From assembly GCA_016871175.1 (NCBI GenBank), contig VFZL01000017.1, positions 1 to 64,000 on the forward strand: a DNA stretch of 64,000 nucleotides, given 5' to 3'. Of this stretch, positions 9,328 through 18,722 are shown piece after piece. The notes beneath the pieces are model-generated. The model ran no database searches. It worked only from the letters and a program-made list of their open reading frames with translations, and was not told the DNA's origin. The stretch's first letter is position 1. Each line of letters starts with the position of its first letter. Both the position numbers and the translations under genes were made by a program. Source of the DNA: Acidimicrobiia bacterium (lineage in GTDB: Bacteria > Acidobacteriota > Vicinamibacteria > Vicinamibacterales > CAVVIG01).

Positions 9328-10105
9328 CTGTACTGGTATTGATGCGATTGTCACCCCGTATGTCGACGGAGAGCTCGACCACGATGCTCGCGGTCTGGTG
9401 GACGCCCACCTTCAGGGCTGTGCCGTCTGTCGCGCGCGCGTGACCGCCGAACGCGCCGCCTACGCGCTGGTGAAACGTCGTCAGGCCGATCTCAGGGGCG
9501 TCTGCGCGCCAGATTCGCTGCGCGAGCGCTGCGCGGCGCTCCGCAGGGCACCGGTGGTGCCGTGGTCGGCGCGTGCCGTGGGCGCTCGGTTACGGCCGTC
9601 GCGCTCGACTCGCCCGATGGTTCGCCTGGCGTTCGCCGCAACCGTGCTGATTGCGGTCGCGGGAACGATCTTCTACCGCGTGACGGCGGGCGCTCAGCAA
9701 GCCATCGCCGCCGAACTCACCGCGGACCACGCCAAGTGCTTCGCGCTGAACAGTATCCTTCGGACGCATCAATCCGTCGGAGAGGTCGAGGCGTACCTGC
9801 GGTCGGGATTCGATTGGGAAGCGGCGCTCCCCGAGCAGGCCGAGCATGCCGACATGCATCTGGTCGGGTCGCGTCCCTGCCTCTACGAACGCGGCCTAGT
9901 GGCCCACATCATGTACCGTCATCGTGGTGTGCCCGTGTCCATCTTCATGCTTCCGGGCGTCCAGCACGCGTCGAACGTGCTCCGCGCCTTCGGACACGAC
10001 GCCATCATCTGGAACGACCATGGTCGGACGTTCGTGCTGATCGCCAAGGCATCACCGGAGCAGGTCCAACAGGTCGCGACGTTCGTCAGGGCCTCACTGC
10101 ACTGA
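9320..10105 (+). CDS. Membrane anti-sigma factor, zf-HC2 domain plus periplasmic sensor domain
   Basis: 261 residues. The N-terminal zinc-binding anti-sigma motif is DAHLQGCAVCRA (HxxxCxxC), followed by a basic linker, one transmembrane helix (VRLAFAATVLIAVAGTIFY, about residues 93-112) and a ~140-residue extracytoplasmic domain. That domain starts with ELTADHAKCFALN, a conserved-looking HxxC pair, and ends with a segment (AHIMYRHRGVPVSIFMLPG) I have seen in acidobacterial anti-sigma proteins linked to metal or redox sensing. The cytoplasmic zinc finger should hold the upstream ECF sigma and release it when the outer domain senses a signal. The link to copper or thiol chemistry is inferred from the HxxC pair and from the thioredoxin gene downstream. 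Confidence 0.82.
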   Translation: MSSCTGIDAIVTPYVDGELDHDARGLVDAHLQGCAVCRARVTAERAAYALVKRRQADLRGVCAPDSLRERCAALRRAPVVPWSARAVGARLRPSRSTRPMVRLAFAATVLIAVAGTIFYRVTAGAQQAIAAELTADHAKCFALNSILRTHQSVGEVEAYLRSGFDWEAALPEQAEHADMHLVGSRPCLYERGLVAHIMYRHRGVPVSIFMLPGVQHASNVLRAFGHDAIIWNDHGRTFVLIAKASPEQVQQVATFVRASLH

Positions 10106-10130
10106 CCAAGCATCGAGAGAGTTCAGCAAC

Positions 10131-10739
10131 ATGACTCAGATGAAGTGGATCGTGGCTGGCGCGGGGGTTTTGGTCCTCGCGTGGGTGATCTCGGCATCGC
10201 TCATCAGCAGGCGCGGTGCCGGGGAGTCCGCCGACAGGGCGACGCTCGAATCAACCGAGCCCTCGCCGAGCGCCGACCGGGCCACGGCGCATCCCACGCC
10301 GGCCGATGCGTGCCCTGCCGACGCCCCGTTGGCGAAGTTGGATTACACCCTGAAGGGCCTGGACGATGTACCGGTGCGGCTGTCGGATTACAAGGGGAAG
10401 GTAGTCCTGCTCGATTTCTGGGCGACGTGGTGCGGTCCGTGCAAGGTCGAGATCCCCGGATTCGTCGAGCTGCAGGACCAGTACGGCAAGGACGGATTAC
10501 AGATCATTGGCGTATCGGTCGACGACACGCTCGACAAACTGAAGCCTTATGCCGCCGAGATGAAGATGAACTACCCCGTGCTGCAGGGTCTCGGACACGA
10601 TGATCTGCACGACGAGTATGGACTGATGCTTGGCATCCCAGTGTCGGTGATCATTTCCCGCGAGGGGAAGCTCTGCGCTCGGCACGCAGGGCTCACCTCG
10701 AAGGAGACGTTCGAGGCACAGATTCGAGCCTTGCTGTGA
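10131..10739 (+). CDS. Membrane-anchored thioredoxin-like protein (TlpA/ResA family)
   Basis: 202 residues. An N-terminal signal anchor (WIVAGAGVLVLAWVISASLI) is followed by a low-complexity Ala/Pro/Ser linker, then a thioredoxin fold with DYKGKVVLLDFWATWCGPCKVEIPGF. The redox-active CxxC is WCGPC near residue 103, and the cis-Pro region is LGIPVSVIIS. TlpA/ResA proteins act on the periplasmic side of the membrane and reduce disulfides, for example in apocytochromes or CuA sites. The gene lies 25 bp after the anti-sigma gene, so sigma, anti-sigma and thioredoxin probably form one operon that answers thiol or metal stress. ATG start; no anomaly seen. Confidence 0.88.
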   Translation: MTQMKWIVAGAGVLVLAWVISASLISRRGAGESADRATLESTEPSPSADRATAHPTPADACPADAPLAKLDYTLKGLDDVPVRLSDYKGKVVLLDFWATWCGPCKVEIPGFVELQDQYGKDGLQIIGVSVDDTLDKLKPYAAEMKMNYPVLQGLGHDDLHDEYGLMLGIPVSVIISREGKLCARHAGLTSKETFEAQIRALL

Positions 10740-10763
10740 CCCCTGTGGTATGATGATCCCGCA

Positions 10764-10988
10764 ATGCTGAAGGGTTTCACCCACGCCCGGCTCGCCTGCG
10801 GGTGCCGTGTCGCTTTCCGCGAAGGGGTCGAGGGCAGCCCTGTCACGGTCGTGGTGGACCACAAGTCGCCTGCGTGCACGTTGTCGCTGCACGTGCGAGA
10901 CCTTCCGCTGTTCGACTATCGCGAAGCGTTGCGCCCGTCGACGCGCCTGGGACCGCCGGAAGAAGAAGAGTACGAAGAGGAAGGCTAG
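10764..10988 (+). CDS. Small conserved-looking protein with acidic tail
   Basis: 74 residues, unrecognised. It begins MLKGFTHARLACGCRVAF, containing a CxC pair (CGC), has a further Cys in SPACTLSLHVRDLP, and ends in a very acidic stretch (PPEEEEYEEEG). It sits 24 bp after the thioredoxin gene and just before the desaturase, with codon usage like its neighbours, which favours a real gene. The three Cys residues could bind metal or form a disulfide, but no domain is assigned. Confidence 0.5.
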   Translation: MLKGFTHARLACGCRVAFREGVEGSPVTVVVDHKSPACTLSLHVRDLPLFDYREALRPSTRLGPPEEEEYEEEG

Positions 10989-10996
10989 ACCCGGCG

Positions 10997-11959
10997 TTGC
11001 GCGCGGCATCCACTGGCGCGGCCGCGGGACCCGCTCGCACAGCCCCCAACTCCTTCATCGCCCGATCCACCTTCTTCGTCTTCTGGATCGTCCAGGCGTC
11101 GGCGCTCCTCGTGCTCACAGTGCCGTTCTCTTGGCCGCTCGTCGCGTTGTGCGCGGCTTCTCACTTCGTGCGCGCGATCGGTCTCACGCTCGCGTTTCAC
11201 CGCTACTTCGCTCACCGCGCGTTCCAGATGCATCGCGCCGCTCGGTTCGCGTGGGCCTGGGTCGCCACGTCTGCGATGCAGAAAGGTCCCCTCTGGTGGG
11301 CCGGTCACCACGTCAATCATCATCGATTCGCGGACCGCGAGGGCGACCCCCACAGTCCCTGGGTGAGCGGGTTCTACTATGCCCACATCGGGTGGTTCCT
11401 GCACGACACAAAGCACGATTGCCTGGAGGTCAGCAATCCCGTCATACGCGACTTCTCGCGCGCGCCCGAGATCGCGTGGCTCGATCGGTACTTCTTCATC
11501 CCACCGCTGCTGCTCGCCGTGGCCCTGTTCGCCGTGGGTGGGTGGCCATGGCTGGTGTGGGGCTTCTGCCTGCCCACCGTCACGCTCGCGCACGCGACCT
11601 TCTCCATCAACACGGTCAACCACCTCTTTGGGTCGCGCCGATTCGACACGATCGACGAATCGCGAAACAACGCCTGCACCGCCTTCCTTGCGGTGGGAGA
11701 GGGGTGGCACAACAACCACCACCGATACCAGCGCGCGGCGCGCAATGGCTTCTACTGGTGGGAGTTCGACCCGACCTGGTATGTGATCAAGCTAATGGCG
11801 GCGCTCGGCCTCGTCTGGGGCATCCAGGGGGTGCCCGAGCGAATCTATGCCGAGGCCCGCGCCGCACGCGAGCGGCGGCTCAGCCGGCACACGACCTCGC
11901 TCACCGCCGATCCCGGCCCGCTTGGCTTGGAGTTCGAGGACGCCGACCTGCCTCGCTGA
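10997..11959 (+). CDS. Acyl-CoA/fatty-acid desaturase, membrane di-iron
   Basis: About 320 residues. It introduces a double bond into acyl chains using two irons held by His boxes, all visible: HRYFAHR near residue 68, HHVNHHR near residue 100 and GEGWHNNHHRY near residue 237. Membrane helices surround them (WIVQASALLVLTVPFSWPLVAL, FFIPPLLLAVALFAVGGW). This pattern matches the delta-9 acyl-CoA desaturase-like group. Start: homologues begin shortly before PNSF, so I chose the TTG at 10997; no better ATG is in frame. The gene follows the small acidic protein by 8 bp. The C-terminus continues 40 residues past the last helix with a charged tail. Confidence 0.88.
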   Translation: MRAASTGAAAGPARTAPNSFIARSTFFVFWIVQASALLVLTVPFSWPLVALCAASHFVRAIGLTLAFHRYFAHRAFQMHRAARFAWAWVATSAMQKGPLWWAGHHVNHHRFADREGDPHSPWVSGFYYAHIGWFLHDTKHDCLEVSNPVIRDFSRAPEIAWLDRYFFIPPLLLAVALFAVGGWPWLVWGFCLPTVTLAHATFSINTVNHLFGSRRFDTIDESRNNACTAFLAVGEGWHNNHHRYQRAARNGFYWWEFDPTWYVIKLMAALGLVWGIQGVPERIYAEARAARERRLSRHTTSLTADPGPLGLEFEDADLPR

Positions 11960-12108
11960 TCAAGTACGGCTAGCTCCGCGACGATCCTGGCTGGAGCGCT
12001 GCGAGGGGGCCGCCGCCCGGCTCCGCTTGCAAATTCTCCGTATTGAAAGACGGCGTCCCGGGTTACCCTGAGCGGGCGCGAATAGGCTCCAGACACAAGG
12101 AGGAAGTC

Positions 12109-14625
12109 GTGGCGGAACGGAAGCTGGTCGGCCAGAACTACACCACGCCCGATCTCGTCGCCAAGGTCACTGGCCAAGCGAAATACGCGGAGGATTTCCG
12201 CGCGGAGGGGATGCTGTTCGCCAAGCTGCTGCTGAGCCCGATGCCGCACGCCCGCGTGCGACGCATCGACGCGAGTGCGGCCGAAGCCATGCCTGGTGTC
12301 AAAGCCATCTTGACGCCAGACGACCTGCCCGCCGTCGTCGCCGGTGCCAACCTCGGTGAGGGCATTACAGCCAGCCTCCTCAGCGAACGTGGGCTGACGA
12401 CCGAGCCGCTGTATGAAGGAGAGCCGATACTCGCCGTCGCGGCTGTCGACGAGCTGACCGCGACGGAGGCCATCGAGCGAATCCAAATCGAGCTCGAGCC
12501 GCTGCCTTTCGTCGTCGATCCGGTGGAGGCGCTGAGGCCGAACGCGCCGAACCCCCGCACCGAGGGAAATGTGTGGGTGCGCCCCATGGCGCCGGCCGCC
12601 TCGACGGCTGGTCGGGGCAACCAATCGCCCGCGCCGACGCCGGCGCCGGCGAGCCCGCACGTGCAAGAGCTGAAGTGGAGCGAGGAAGACTTCGCCGCTG
12701 CGGAGAACGGGCAGTTGCCGCTCGGCAGAACGACCGACGAATGGGTGGTCGGTGACATTGAGGCCGGGTTCAAGCAAGCCGATCTCATCCTCGATGAGAC
12801 GTTCGTGTTGCCGAACACGAGCCATCAATCGCTCGAAACGCGAACGGCGATGGCGTATTGGCAGAACGGCAAGCTGTTCATGCACTGCTCGACGCAGAGC
12901 ACCGTCCGCACAATCGGTGCCGTGGCGCGCTGGGTTGGGACGGACCCGTCGAACGTGGTCATCATCAGTGAGTACACGGGCGGCGGTTTCGGAAGCAAGG
13001 GGTCCTCGTCTGTCTTCACCGTCATTCCCGCGCTGCTGTCGAAGAAGCTGAACGGCGCGCCCGTGATGATGCGCATCACGCGAGACGAGGAGCAGTACAT
13101 CGGACGCGCCCGTCCCTCGCTGCACGCGCGCTTGAAGGTCGGGTTCCGAAAAGATGGGCGCATTACTGCGCTCGACGGTCTGGCCATCGTCGACAACGGT
13201 CCGTACGACGTCGTGGGCGACTCGCGCTCTGCTGGGGACCACATTTCGCTGTCGTATCAGCCGCTGGCGATGCGCTGGCGAACGCTCTCCGTGCTGACCA
13301 ACACGCCTCCGCGTGGCGCGCAGCGCGCGCCTGGCGGCATGCAGGGCAACTCGGTCATGGAGCCGGTCATCGCGAAAGCGTCGAAGCAGCTCGGCATCGA
13401 CCAGGTCGCCATCCACCGAGTCAACGCGCCGGAGGGGAAGGCGGACTTCGGCTCGATCGGTCGCGACGGCAAGAGGAACCACACGACCAGCGCGTTTCTG
13501 AAGAACGCGTTGGACAAAGGCGCCGAGCTCTTCAGATGGAACGAGCGCAAGGCGCCGAGCGGGCAGCGGCGTGGCAGTAAGGTCCGCGGAGTGGGAGTCG
13601 GCGTCAGCGCGTACTCGGCTGGATCGATTGGCTTCGATGGGCTCTTCGTCATCAAGCCGGACGGGCGAATGTACATCCAGTCCGGCATCGGCAACCTGGG
13701 CACGGAGTCCGTGTTCGATGTGCATCGCGTGGCGGCCGAGATTGTCGGGATGTCCTGGGACCACTGCGTGATTACCTGGGGAAACTCGGCGAAGAACCTG
13801 CCGTTCACCTGCGGTCAGGGAGGGAGCCAGACGGCACACGCCATGACGAGGGCGGCGCACGCGGCTGGGACCGACGCGAAGCAGAAGCTCCAGGAGATCG
13901 CAGCGAAAACGTTGGGTGGCTCGCCGGACAGCTATCAAGTGGCCGACGAGCGCGTGGTCAGCGGCAGCCGGAGCATGACGTTGGCACAAGCCGCGCAAAA
14001 GGCCATCGAGCTCGGTGGACGCTACGACGGTCACGAGCTTCCAGAGAACATCAACGTGATGACGAAGGCGTCGGCGACCGCGCTTGTAGGGCAGGGATTG
14101 ATGGGTGTGGCGCGAGACACGTACGGACGCAACGGTAGCTCGAAGTCATTTGTGGCGGGCTTTGCCGAGGTCGAAGTGGACGTCGAGACTGGTGCGTACC
14201 AGATCGTGGACTATCTCGCGGTGGCCGATGCCGGCACCGTGCTTCATCCGCGTAACCTGCGTGGGCAGGTGATGGGCGGCCTGATCCTCGGTATCGGGCA
14301 TGCGATCGGTCAGCACTGGGTCTACGACCAGCACTACGGTGTCCCGCTCGCTCGCCGCTTCTATCAGACGAAGCCGCCGACGATTCTCGACGTGCCAGTC
14401 TCGATGGAGTACGCGGCCCTGAATCTCCCGGATCCGGAGACGCCGGTCGGCGTCCGAGGGATCGGCGAGGCCCCCGTCGGTGCCGGATGCACCGCGGTCC
14501 TGAACGCGATTGCCGACGCGGTCGGCCACGAGGTGTTCCGCAGGGCGCCGGTGACGTCCGACATCATCCTCACAACGCTGAACGCGGGACACCGTGTGCA
14601 TGAGCCGCTGACAGCGAACATCTGA
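12109..14625 (+). CDS. Xanthine dehydrogenase/aldehyde oxidase family molybdopterin-binding subunit
   Basis: 838 residues. The start is fixed by an excellent Shine-Dalgarno (AAGGAGG, 12097-12103) six bases before GTG at 12109. The protein has the ald_xan_dh hammerhead domain (TGQAKYAEDFRAEGMLFAKLL) and the Mo-cofactor-binding domain with EYTGGGFGSKG near residue 290, CGQGGSQTAHAMTRAAHAAG near residue 570 and the catalytic-Glu loop GIGEAPVGAGCTAV near residue 785. It would hydroxylate an aldehyde or N-heterocycle. The usual [2Fe-2S] and FAD partner subunits are not adjacent, so it must pair with subunits encoded elsewhere or use another acceptor. A Pro/Ala-rich insertion (residues about 164-184) interrupts the hammerhead region. 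No Tat signal. Confidence 0.88.
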   Translation: MAERKLVGQNYTTPDLVAKVTGQAKYAEDFRAEGMLFAKLLLSPMPHARVRRIDASAAEAMPGVKAILTPDDLPAVVAGANLGEGITASLLSERGLTTEPLYEGEPILAVAAVDELTATEAIERIQIELEPLPFVVDPVEALRPNAPNPRTEGNVWVRPMAPAASTAGRGNQSPAPTPAPASPHVQELKWSEEDFAAAENGQLPLGRTTDEWVVGDIEAGFKQADLILDETFVLPNTSHQSLETRTAMAYWQNGKLFMHCSTQSTVRTIGAVARWVGTDPSNVVIISEYTGGGFGSKGSSSVFTVIPALLSKKLNGAPVMMRITRDEEQYIGRARPSLHARLKVGFRKDGRITALDGLAIVDNGPYDVVGDSRSAGDHISLSYQPLAMRWRTLSVLTNTPPRGAQRAPGGMQGNSVMEPVIAKASKQLGIDQVAIHRVNAPEGKADFGSIGRDGKRNHTTSAFLKNALDKGAELFRWNERKAPSGQRRGSKVRGVGVGVSAYSAGSIGFDGLFVIKPDGRMYIQSGIGNLGTESVFDVHRVAAEIVGMSWDHCVITWGNSAKNLPFTCGQGGSQTAHAMTRAAHAAGTDAKQKLQEIAAKTLGGSPDSYQVADERVVSGSRSMTLAQAAQKAIELGGRYDGHELPENINVMTKASATALVGQGLMGVARDTYGRNGSSKSFVAGFAEVEVDVETGAYQIVDYLAVADAGTVLHPRNLRGQVMGGLILGIGHAIGQHWVYDQHYGVPLARRFYQTKPPTILDVPVSMEYAALNLPDPETPVGVRGIGEAPVGAGCTAVLNAIADAVGHEVFRRAPVTSDIILTTLNAGHRVHEPLTANI

Positions 14626-14996
14626 TGGGTCGCAGCGCCACTAACTCATCCAATTCCGCCGATCGGTCTTGCGTGAGGAAACAGCGCAGACTGGAAGAGC
14701 CCAAGCTGGGGGCGACTGACCGGTGCCGACCGCTGACTAACGCCTGCCCGACGAGGCGCCGTTGAGGCACCAACGGCGACTCGCCGGAGCAGACTCTCGC
14801 TTGACGGGAGTTGTCGAAGGAGCGAGTGGGGAGATTCTCGCGAACATCTCCCGCAGCGTCAATCGACCTGCGGCGCGGTCAACCTTGAACTCCCGGTCCC
14901 CTTGGAAGTCATGGATGAACCGAATGGCCCGGAGGGTCAGCATCGGGCGAAACCCGTCAACCCCCGAACCCTTGAACGCGTAAACCCCTGAACCCG
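14626..14996. other. Intergenic region with short degenerate repeats
   Basis: 371 bp. A minus-strand reading frame of 68 codons (14737-14943) is present but matches nothing I know, and I do not call it. The last ~50 bp (14948-14997) carry a run of GAACCC / GTAAACCCCTGAACCC-type units related to the repeats at 58966-59100. It lies between a plus-strand gene end and a minus-strand gene end, so it is a convergent terminator region. Confidence 0.5.
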
Positions 14997-15635
14997 CTAC
15001 ATGTGAATGATGCCGCGCCGGAGTGCGACGCTCACGACGGCCGTCCGATCCTTCACTTTCAGCTTGGCGAGGATGTTCTTCACATGGACCTGGGCGGTTT
15101 CCTCGCTGATGCCGAGCGCGGCCGCAATCTCCTTGTTACGCATACCCTGTGCGATGAGCTCGACGACCTGAACTTCGCGCGGTGTGAGATGGGGTCGCGC
15201 CGCGCGTTCGGCCAATCGCGCCTCGACGTCCGGCCCAATCGGTTGCGCCCCTCGATGGACTTCGCGGACCACTCGGATGAGATCGTCTGACAGCGTGTCC
15301 TTCAGCAGATAGGTGACGGCGCCCGCTTTCAAGGCACGGAAGATATCCTCGTCACCGCTGTACATGGTCAGAACGACGATCCGTGCATCAGGCGCGTCGG
15401 TCTTGATAGCGCGGATCGCGTCGACACCACCCATGGTACCGAGCTGGAGATCCATGAGCGTGACGTCGGGCCGGCACGCGTGAAAGAGCTCGACCGCCTC
15501 CTCGCCTGATGCAGCGGAGCCCACGACTTCCATGTCCGGCTGGCGGTCGATGATGAGCGCAATGCCCTCTCGAACGATCCGGTGGTCGTCGATGCAGAGC
15601 ACGCGAATCTTGGAGGTTGCTGCCTCGGTGATCAT
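14997..15635 (-). CDS. Response regulator, NarL/LuxR family
   Basis: 212 residues. The receiver domain has the acidic pair in VLCIDDHRIVREG, the phospho-acceptor Asp in PDVTLMDLQLG near residue 57, the conserved Thr in IVVLTMYSG and the Lys in YLLKDT. The C-terminal GerE helix-turn-helix reads LTPREVQVVELIAQGMRNKEIAAAL and EETAQVHVKNILAKLKVKDR. It binds DNA when phosphorylated. Its start overlaps the stop of the sensor kinase by 4 bp (ATGA), so the kinase is the obvious partner. Targets are unknown. An auto-regulatory loop is possible but not shown. Confidence 0.95.
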   Translation of the reverse strand: MITEAATSKIRVLCIDDHRIVREGIALIIDRQPDMEVVGSAASGEEAVELFHACRPDVTLMDLQLGTMGGVDAIRAIKTDAPDARIVVLTMYSGDEDIFRALKAGAVTYLLKDTLSDDLIRVVREVHRGAQPIGPDVEARLAERAARPHLTPREVQVVELIAQGMRNKEIAAALGISEETAQVHVKNILAKLKVKDRTAVVSVALRRGIIHM

Positions 15636-18600
15636 GCGGTCTTCTCACTTCTTTTCGCGAGGCTGCCGGTCGGTATCGAGGCTTCGATGTGCGTGCCGCG
15701 GCCTGGTGCGCTCGTCACCTGCAGGCGACCGCCGACCTGCTCGGCCCGTTCTCGCATGCTCGTGAGCCCGTAATGCCCGTTGCCGTTCTGTGAGATCGCC
15801 TGGGTCGGCTCGAACCCCTGTCCGTTGTCATTCACGCGCAGCACCAGGCGCGAGCTGTCGTACGCCAGCTCGATGGATACGCGCTCTGCGCGAGCGTGTC
15901 GCACTGCGTTCACGACGGCCTCCTGTCCGATGCGGAGCACCTGTTCTTCGACCCGCGCGGGCAGTCGCCGTGGGGCGCCGCTGACGCTCAGTGAGAAGCC
16001 GACGCCGGCCTGCGAAGTAGCCCGTTCTCCAGCCTCGCGCAGCGCGGCGGCGAGGTCCTGTGTCTGCAGCTTCGGCGAGCGCAGATCCCAGATAGATTGG
16101 CGCGCTTCACGAATGTACTCCTCGACCTGCTTGCGCATCCGGACGAAGCGTTCTTTGTTGTGGTCCGTCGTGGACGCCGGTTCGTTCGCCATGGCGTCGA
16201 TCTGAAGCGCCACGCCGACGAGGCTCTGGAGCAAGGTGTCGTGAATCTCACGACTCAGGCGCGCGCGCTCCCCGATGAGCAGGGCAAACTGCTTGCGCAC
16301 TTGACTGACGTGGAAATGCCACGCGATGCCGACCCCAGCCGCCAGCAAGCCAACCGAGAGCACCATGAACCACCGCGTTTGATAGAACATCCGCTCGATG
16401 GCAAACGCCCAGACTTCACCCGGGCCCTTCCACGATCCATCCAGGCCGCCGCTCATCACCCGGAACCGGTAATCGCGCGGCGGCAGGTTCGTGTAGAAGG
16501 CCTGGCGACGCGTGCCCGCGGAAATCCAGTCGGCATCGAAGCCCTCGAGGCGATACCGGAACTGCTGCTTGAGCGGCGACGTGAGGTTCAACGCGGTGAA
16601 CTGAATCTCGACGCGCGAGGTGCCGGCAGGTAGCCGTACCGGCCCGTTCACGGCCGCGGCCGGCGGCATGCGGACCCCGTCGGCATAGATGCCCTCGATC
16701 CTCGCCGGCTGCGCGGCGTCCTCTGTCCGTAGGTCGCCGGGGTCGATCACGGTCAGTCCGCGCGCCGTGACGAACCACAGACCACCGTCTCGCGCGCGAA
16801 TCGCTCGTCGGTTGGTGCTGTAGACGAACGGGAGCCCGGCCAGGCCGTCGGACCGATCGTACAGCCGGTACTGCACTTGATAGGACGGATCGGTCGACGC
16901 GCGGTCGCATTCGTCCCGGTGGATCCGTAGAATGCCGACGCCCGATCCCATCCAGAGGTAGCTGGCGTCATCTTCGACGATTGCAGTCAGGTTGTTCACC
17001 GGGAAGCCGTTCCCTTGGCGAATCGTCGCGAACCTCTGATCCGCGTAGCGCGTCAGCCCGGCTGTGCCGCCGAGCCAGATGGCATGCTGGGAGTCCTCGT
17101 AGATGGCTTGGTAGACCCCACCATCGACACCCTCGGCTGGCCCGACCACGCGGATCCTTTGGCCCTCGCTCATCGCCACCTGTCCATCCGAGAACGCGAA
17201 CCACGCCCGGCCCGTGCTGTCGGTGTACGTCGCGACGACGCGAGCTCTCACCGACGAGGTCGGTAACGAGACCGCACGGAATCGAGCCCCGTCGTACTGC
17301 AACAGCCCCCGCTCGATGTCGAAGAGCCACACGCCGCCGTGACCGTCCGATGTGATCGTATCCACCTGTCTCGGCATATCTTCGACCCGGGCGACGGACA
17401 CAGGCAGCAGTTGGCCTCGGACCAGCCGAGACAGACCCTGTGTGGTGCCCACCCACGTCGTGCCCTTCTCGTCGGTATGAAGCGAACGGAGCCGCGCGCC
17501 GAGCATCGGGATGCGCTCCTGCGAGCGGCGGGTGGAGGAGTTCTCAAACCGCAGCAGCTCGTCGACGGTGCCGACCAGAATGGCGTCATCCGGCCCGGGC
17601 TCCACGCCCGCCACCAGGCCGATCTCGGTGACCTGCGCTACTTTGTGCGGCGTCAGTCGATTCAGCCCCTCGATGGTGCCCGACCAGATGTTTCCTTCAC
17701 GATCCTCCAGCAGCGCGACAATGCCATCGGCGAGTAGGCCGCTCAGCGCCGTGGCGCGCTCGGTGAAACTCACCCGGCCCTCGGCATCGAAGCGGACGCG
17801 CCACAAGCCCTGACCCGAGGTGCCGACCCACAGGTTGCCCCGTCGGTCTCGCAACAGCTGGCGTCCGCGTCCGCGCTCCTGATTGAGAGCTGCCTGCCGC
17901 GGACCCACGCGTCGGAATCCGACGACTTCGTCGGTGACGAGCAGGTTGCCGAGAGGGTCCTCCTCGATGGCGCGCGTGATGTCGGTGGTCGTTTCCACGC
18001 GCTCGAATCGCTGGTCGATGTCGCGGTAACGGTAGAAGCCGACGGCGTTTCCCACGTACATCTGGTGACGGCGATCGAGGAACGTCGCCGTGAAGACCGA
18101 TTGGTCGGGCAGGCCACGATCCGACGGGTACTTCTGCCAGCGTCCGTCGCGGAAGTAGAAGAGGCCGACTCCGGTGCCAGCCCAGAGGAGGCCGTTGGCG
18201 TCTTCGACGAGCGAGGACACCGCGGCAGTCGGCAACCCTTCTGCCTGGCCGAAGTTCTGAGCGCGGCCGTCACGGAGTCGACTGACGCCACCATCACCGC
18301 CGTAGCCGACCCAGAGCGCGCCATCTCTATCGATTTGAAGCGCACGCGCCGCTTTCGAGGGCAACGCTTCGTCGCTCAGCTCAGACCACGAACTGAATCG
18401 CGCGCCATCGAACCGATACGGTCCGTCGTTGGTGGCGACCCACAGATATCCGTCGTTGTCTTGCGCAAGGGCGTACACGATGCCGGCCGGGAGGCCGTCT
18501 TTCTGACTCCACGAAGTGACCGTGTAGCCGGTCAGCACATTGCGCAGGTCGGTGGCTCGAGCGTGGTCAATCGCCAGGCAGGCCAGCAGCACCGAGAGGA

Positions 18601-18718
18601 AGAGCGCGGAGGGCCGCAACAAGACTCGACGCGTGTATCTCGCCTCATCACGACGGTCTCGGGAGCCGTCGAAAAATTGTACTCGAAGGGTGGCGTTGGG
18701 CACAGTCGCGCTGCACAA
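15632..18718 (-). CDS. Sensor histidine kinase with Reg_prop propeller, Y_Y_Y and HisKA_3/HATPase domains
   Basis: Up to 1028 residues. A signal segment (SALFLSVLLACLAIDHARA) leads into about 14 two-component-regulator propeller repeats (TSWSQKDGLPAG, DNDGYLWVATNDGPYRFDG, EDREGNIWSGTIEGLNRL). A Y_Y_Y domain follows (FRYRLEGFDADWISAGTRRQAFYTNLPPRDYRFRV, split here for length reasons only in function, not sequence), then one membrane helix near residue 780. The HisKA_3 phospho-acceptor His is in ERARLSREIHDTLLQSL near residue 823, and the HATPase carries GQEAVVNAVRHA and NGNGHYGLTSMRERA. The periplasmic propeller senses an unknown ligand, by analogy with polysaccharide-sensing kinases. Only TTG/GTG starts are available; TTG at 18622 fits the signal peptide best. 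It is coupled to the regulator downstream. Confidence 0.9.
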   Translation of the reverse strand: MCSATVPNATLRVQFFDGSRDRRDEARYTRRVLLRPSALFLSVLLACLAIDHARATDLRNVLTGYTVTSWSQKDGLPAGIVYALAQDNDGYLWVATNDGPYRFDGARFSSWSELSDEALPSKAARALQIDRDGALWVGYGGDGGVSRLRDGRAQNFGQAEGLPTAAVSSLVEDANGLLWAGTGVGLFYFRDGRWQKYPSDRGLPDQSVFTATFLDRRHQMYVGNAVGFYRYRDIDQRFERVETTTDITRAIEEDPLGNLLVTDEVVGFRRVGPRQAALNQERGRGRQLLRDRRGNLWVGTSGQGLWRVRFDAEGRVSFTERATALSGLLADGIVALLEDREGNIWSGTIEGLNRLTPHKVAQVTEIGLVAGVEPGPDDAILVGTVDELLRFENSSTRRSQERIPMLGARLRSLHTDEKGTTWVGTTQGLSRLVRGQLLPVSVARVEDMPRQVDTITSDGHGGVWLFDIERGLLQYDGARFRAVSLPTSSVRARVVATYTDSTGRAWFAFSDGQVAMSEGQRIRVVGPAEGVDGGVYQAIYEDSQHAIWLGGTAGLTRYADQRFATIRQGNGFPVNNLTAIVEDDASYLWMGSGVGILRIHRDECDRASTDPSYQVQYRLYDRSDGLAGLPFVYSTNRRAIRARDGGLWFVTARGLTVIDPGDLRTEDAAQPARIEGIYADGVRMPPAAAVNGPVRLPAGTSRVEIQFTALNLTSPLKQQFRYRLEGFDADWISAGTRRQAFYTNLPPRDYRFRVMSGGLDGSWKGPGEVWAFAIERMFYQTRWFMVLSVGLLAAGVGIAWHFHVSQVRKQFALLIGERARLSREIHDTLLQSLVGVALQIDAMANEPASTTDHNKERFVRMRKQVEEYIREARQSIWDLRSPKLQTQDLAAALREAGERATSQAGVGFSLSVSGAPRRLPARVEEQVLRIGQEAVVNAVRHARAERVSIELAYDSSRLVLRVNDNGQGFEPTQAISQNGNGHYGLTSMRERAEQVGGRLQVTSAPGRGTHIEASIPTGSLAKRSEKTA

Positions 18719-18722
18719 ACGG

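Noticed and set aside
11845-14034. Minus-strand open frame of about 729 codons
   Set aside because: Antisense to the xanthine-dehydrogenase-type gene and lacking any motif; codon bias fits the plus-strand gene.
14737-14943. 68-codon minus-strand frame
   Set aside because: No family recognised, lies in a repeat-bearing convergent gap.
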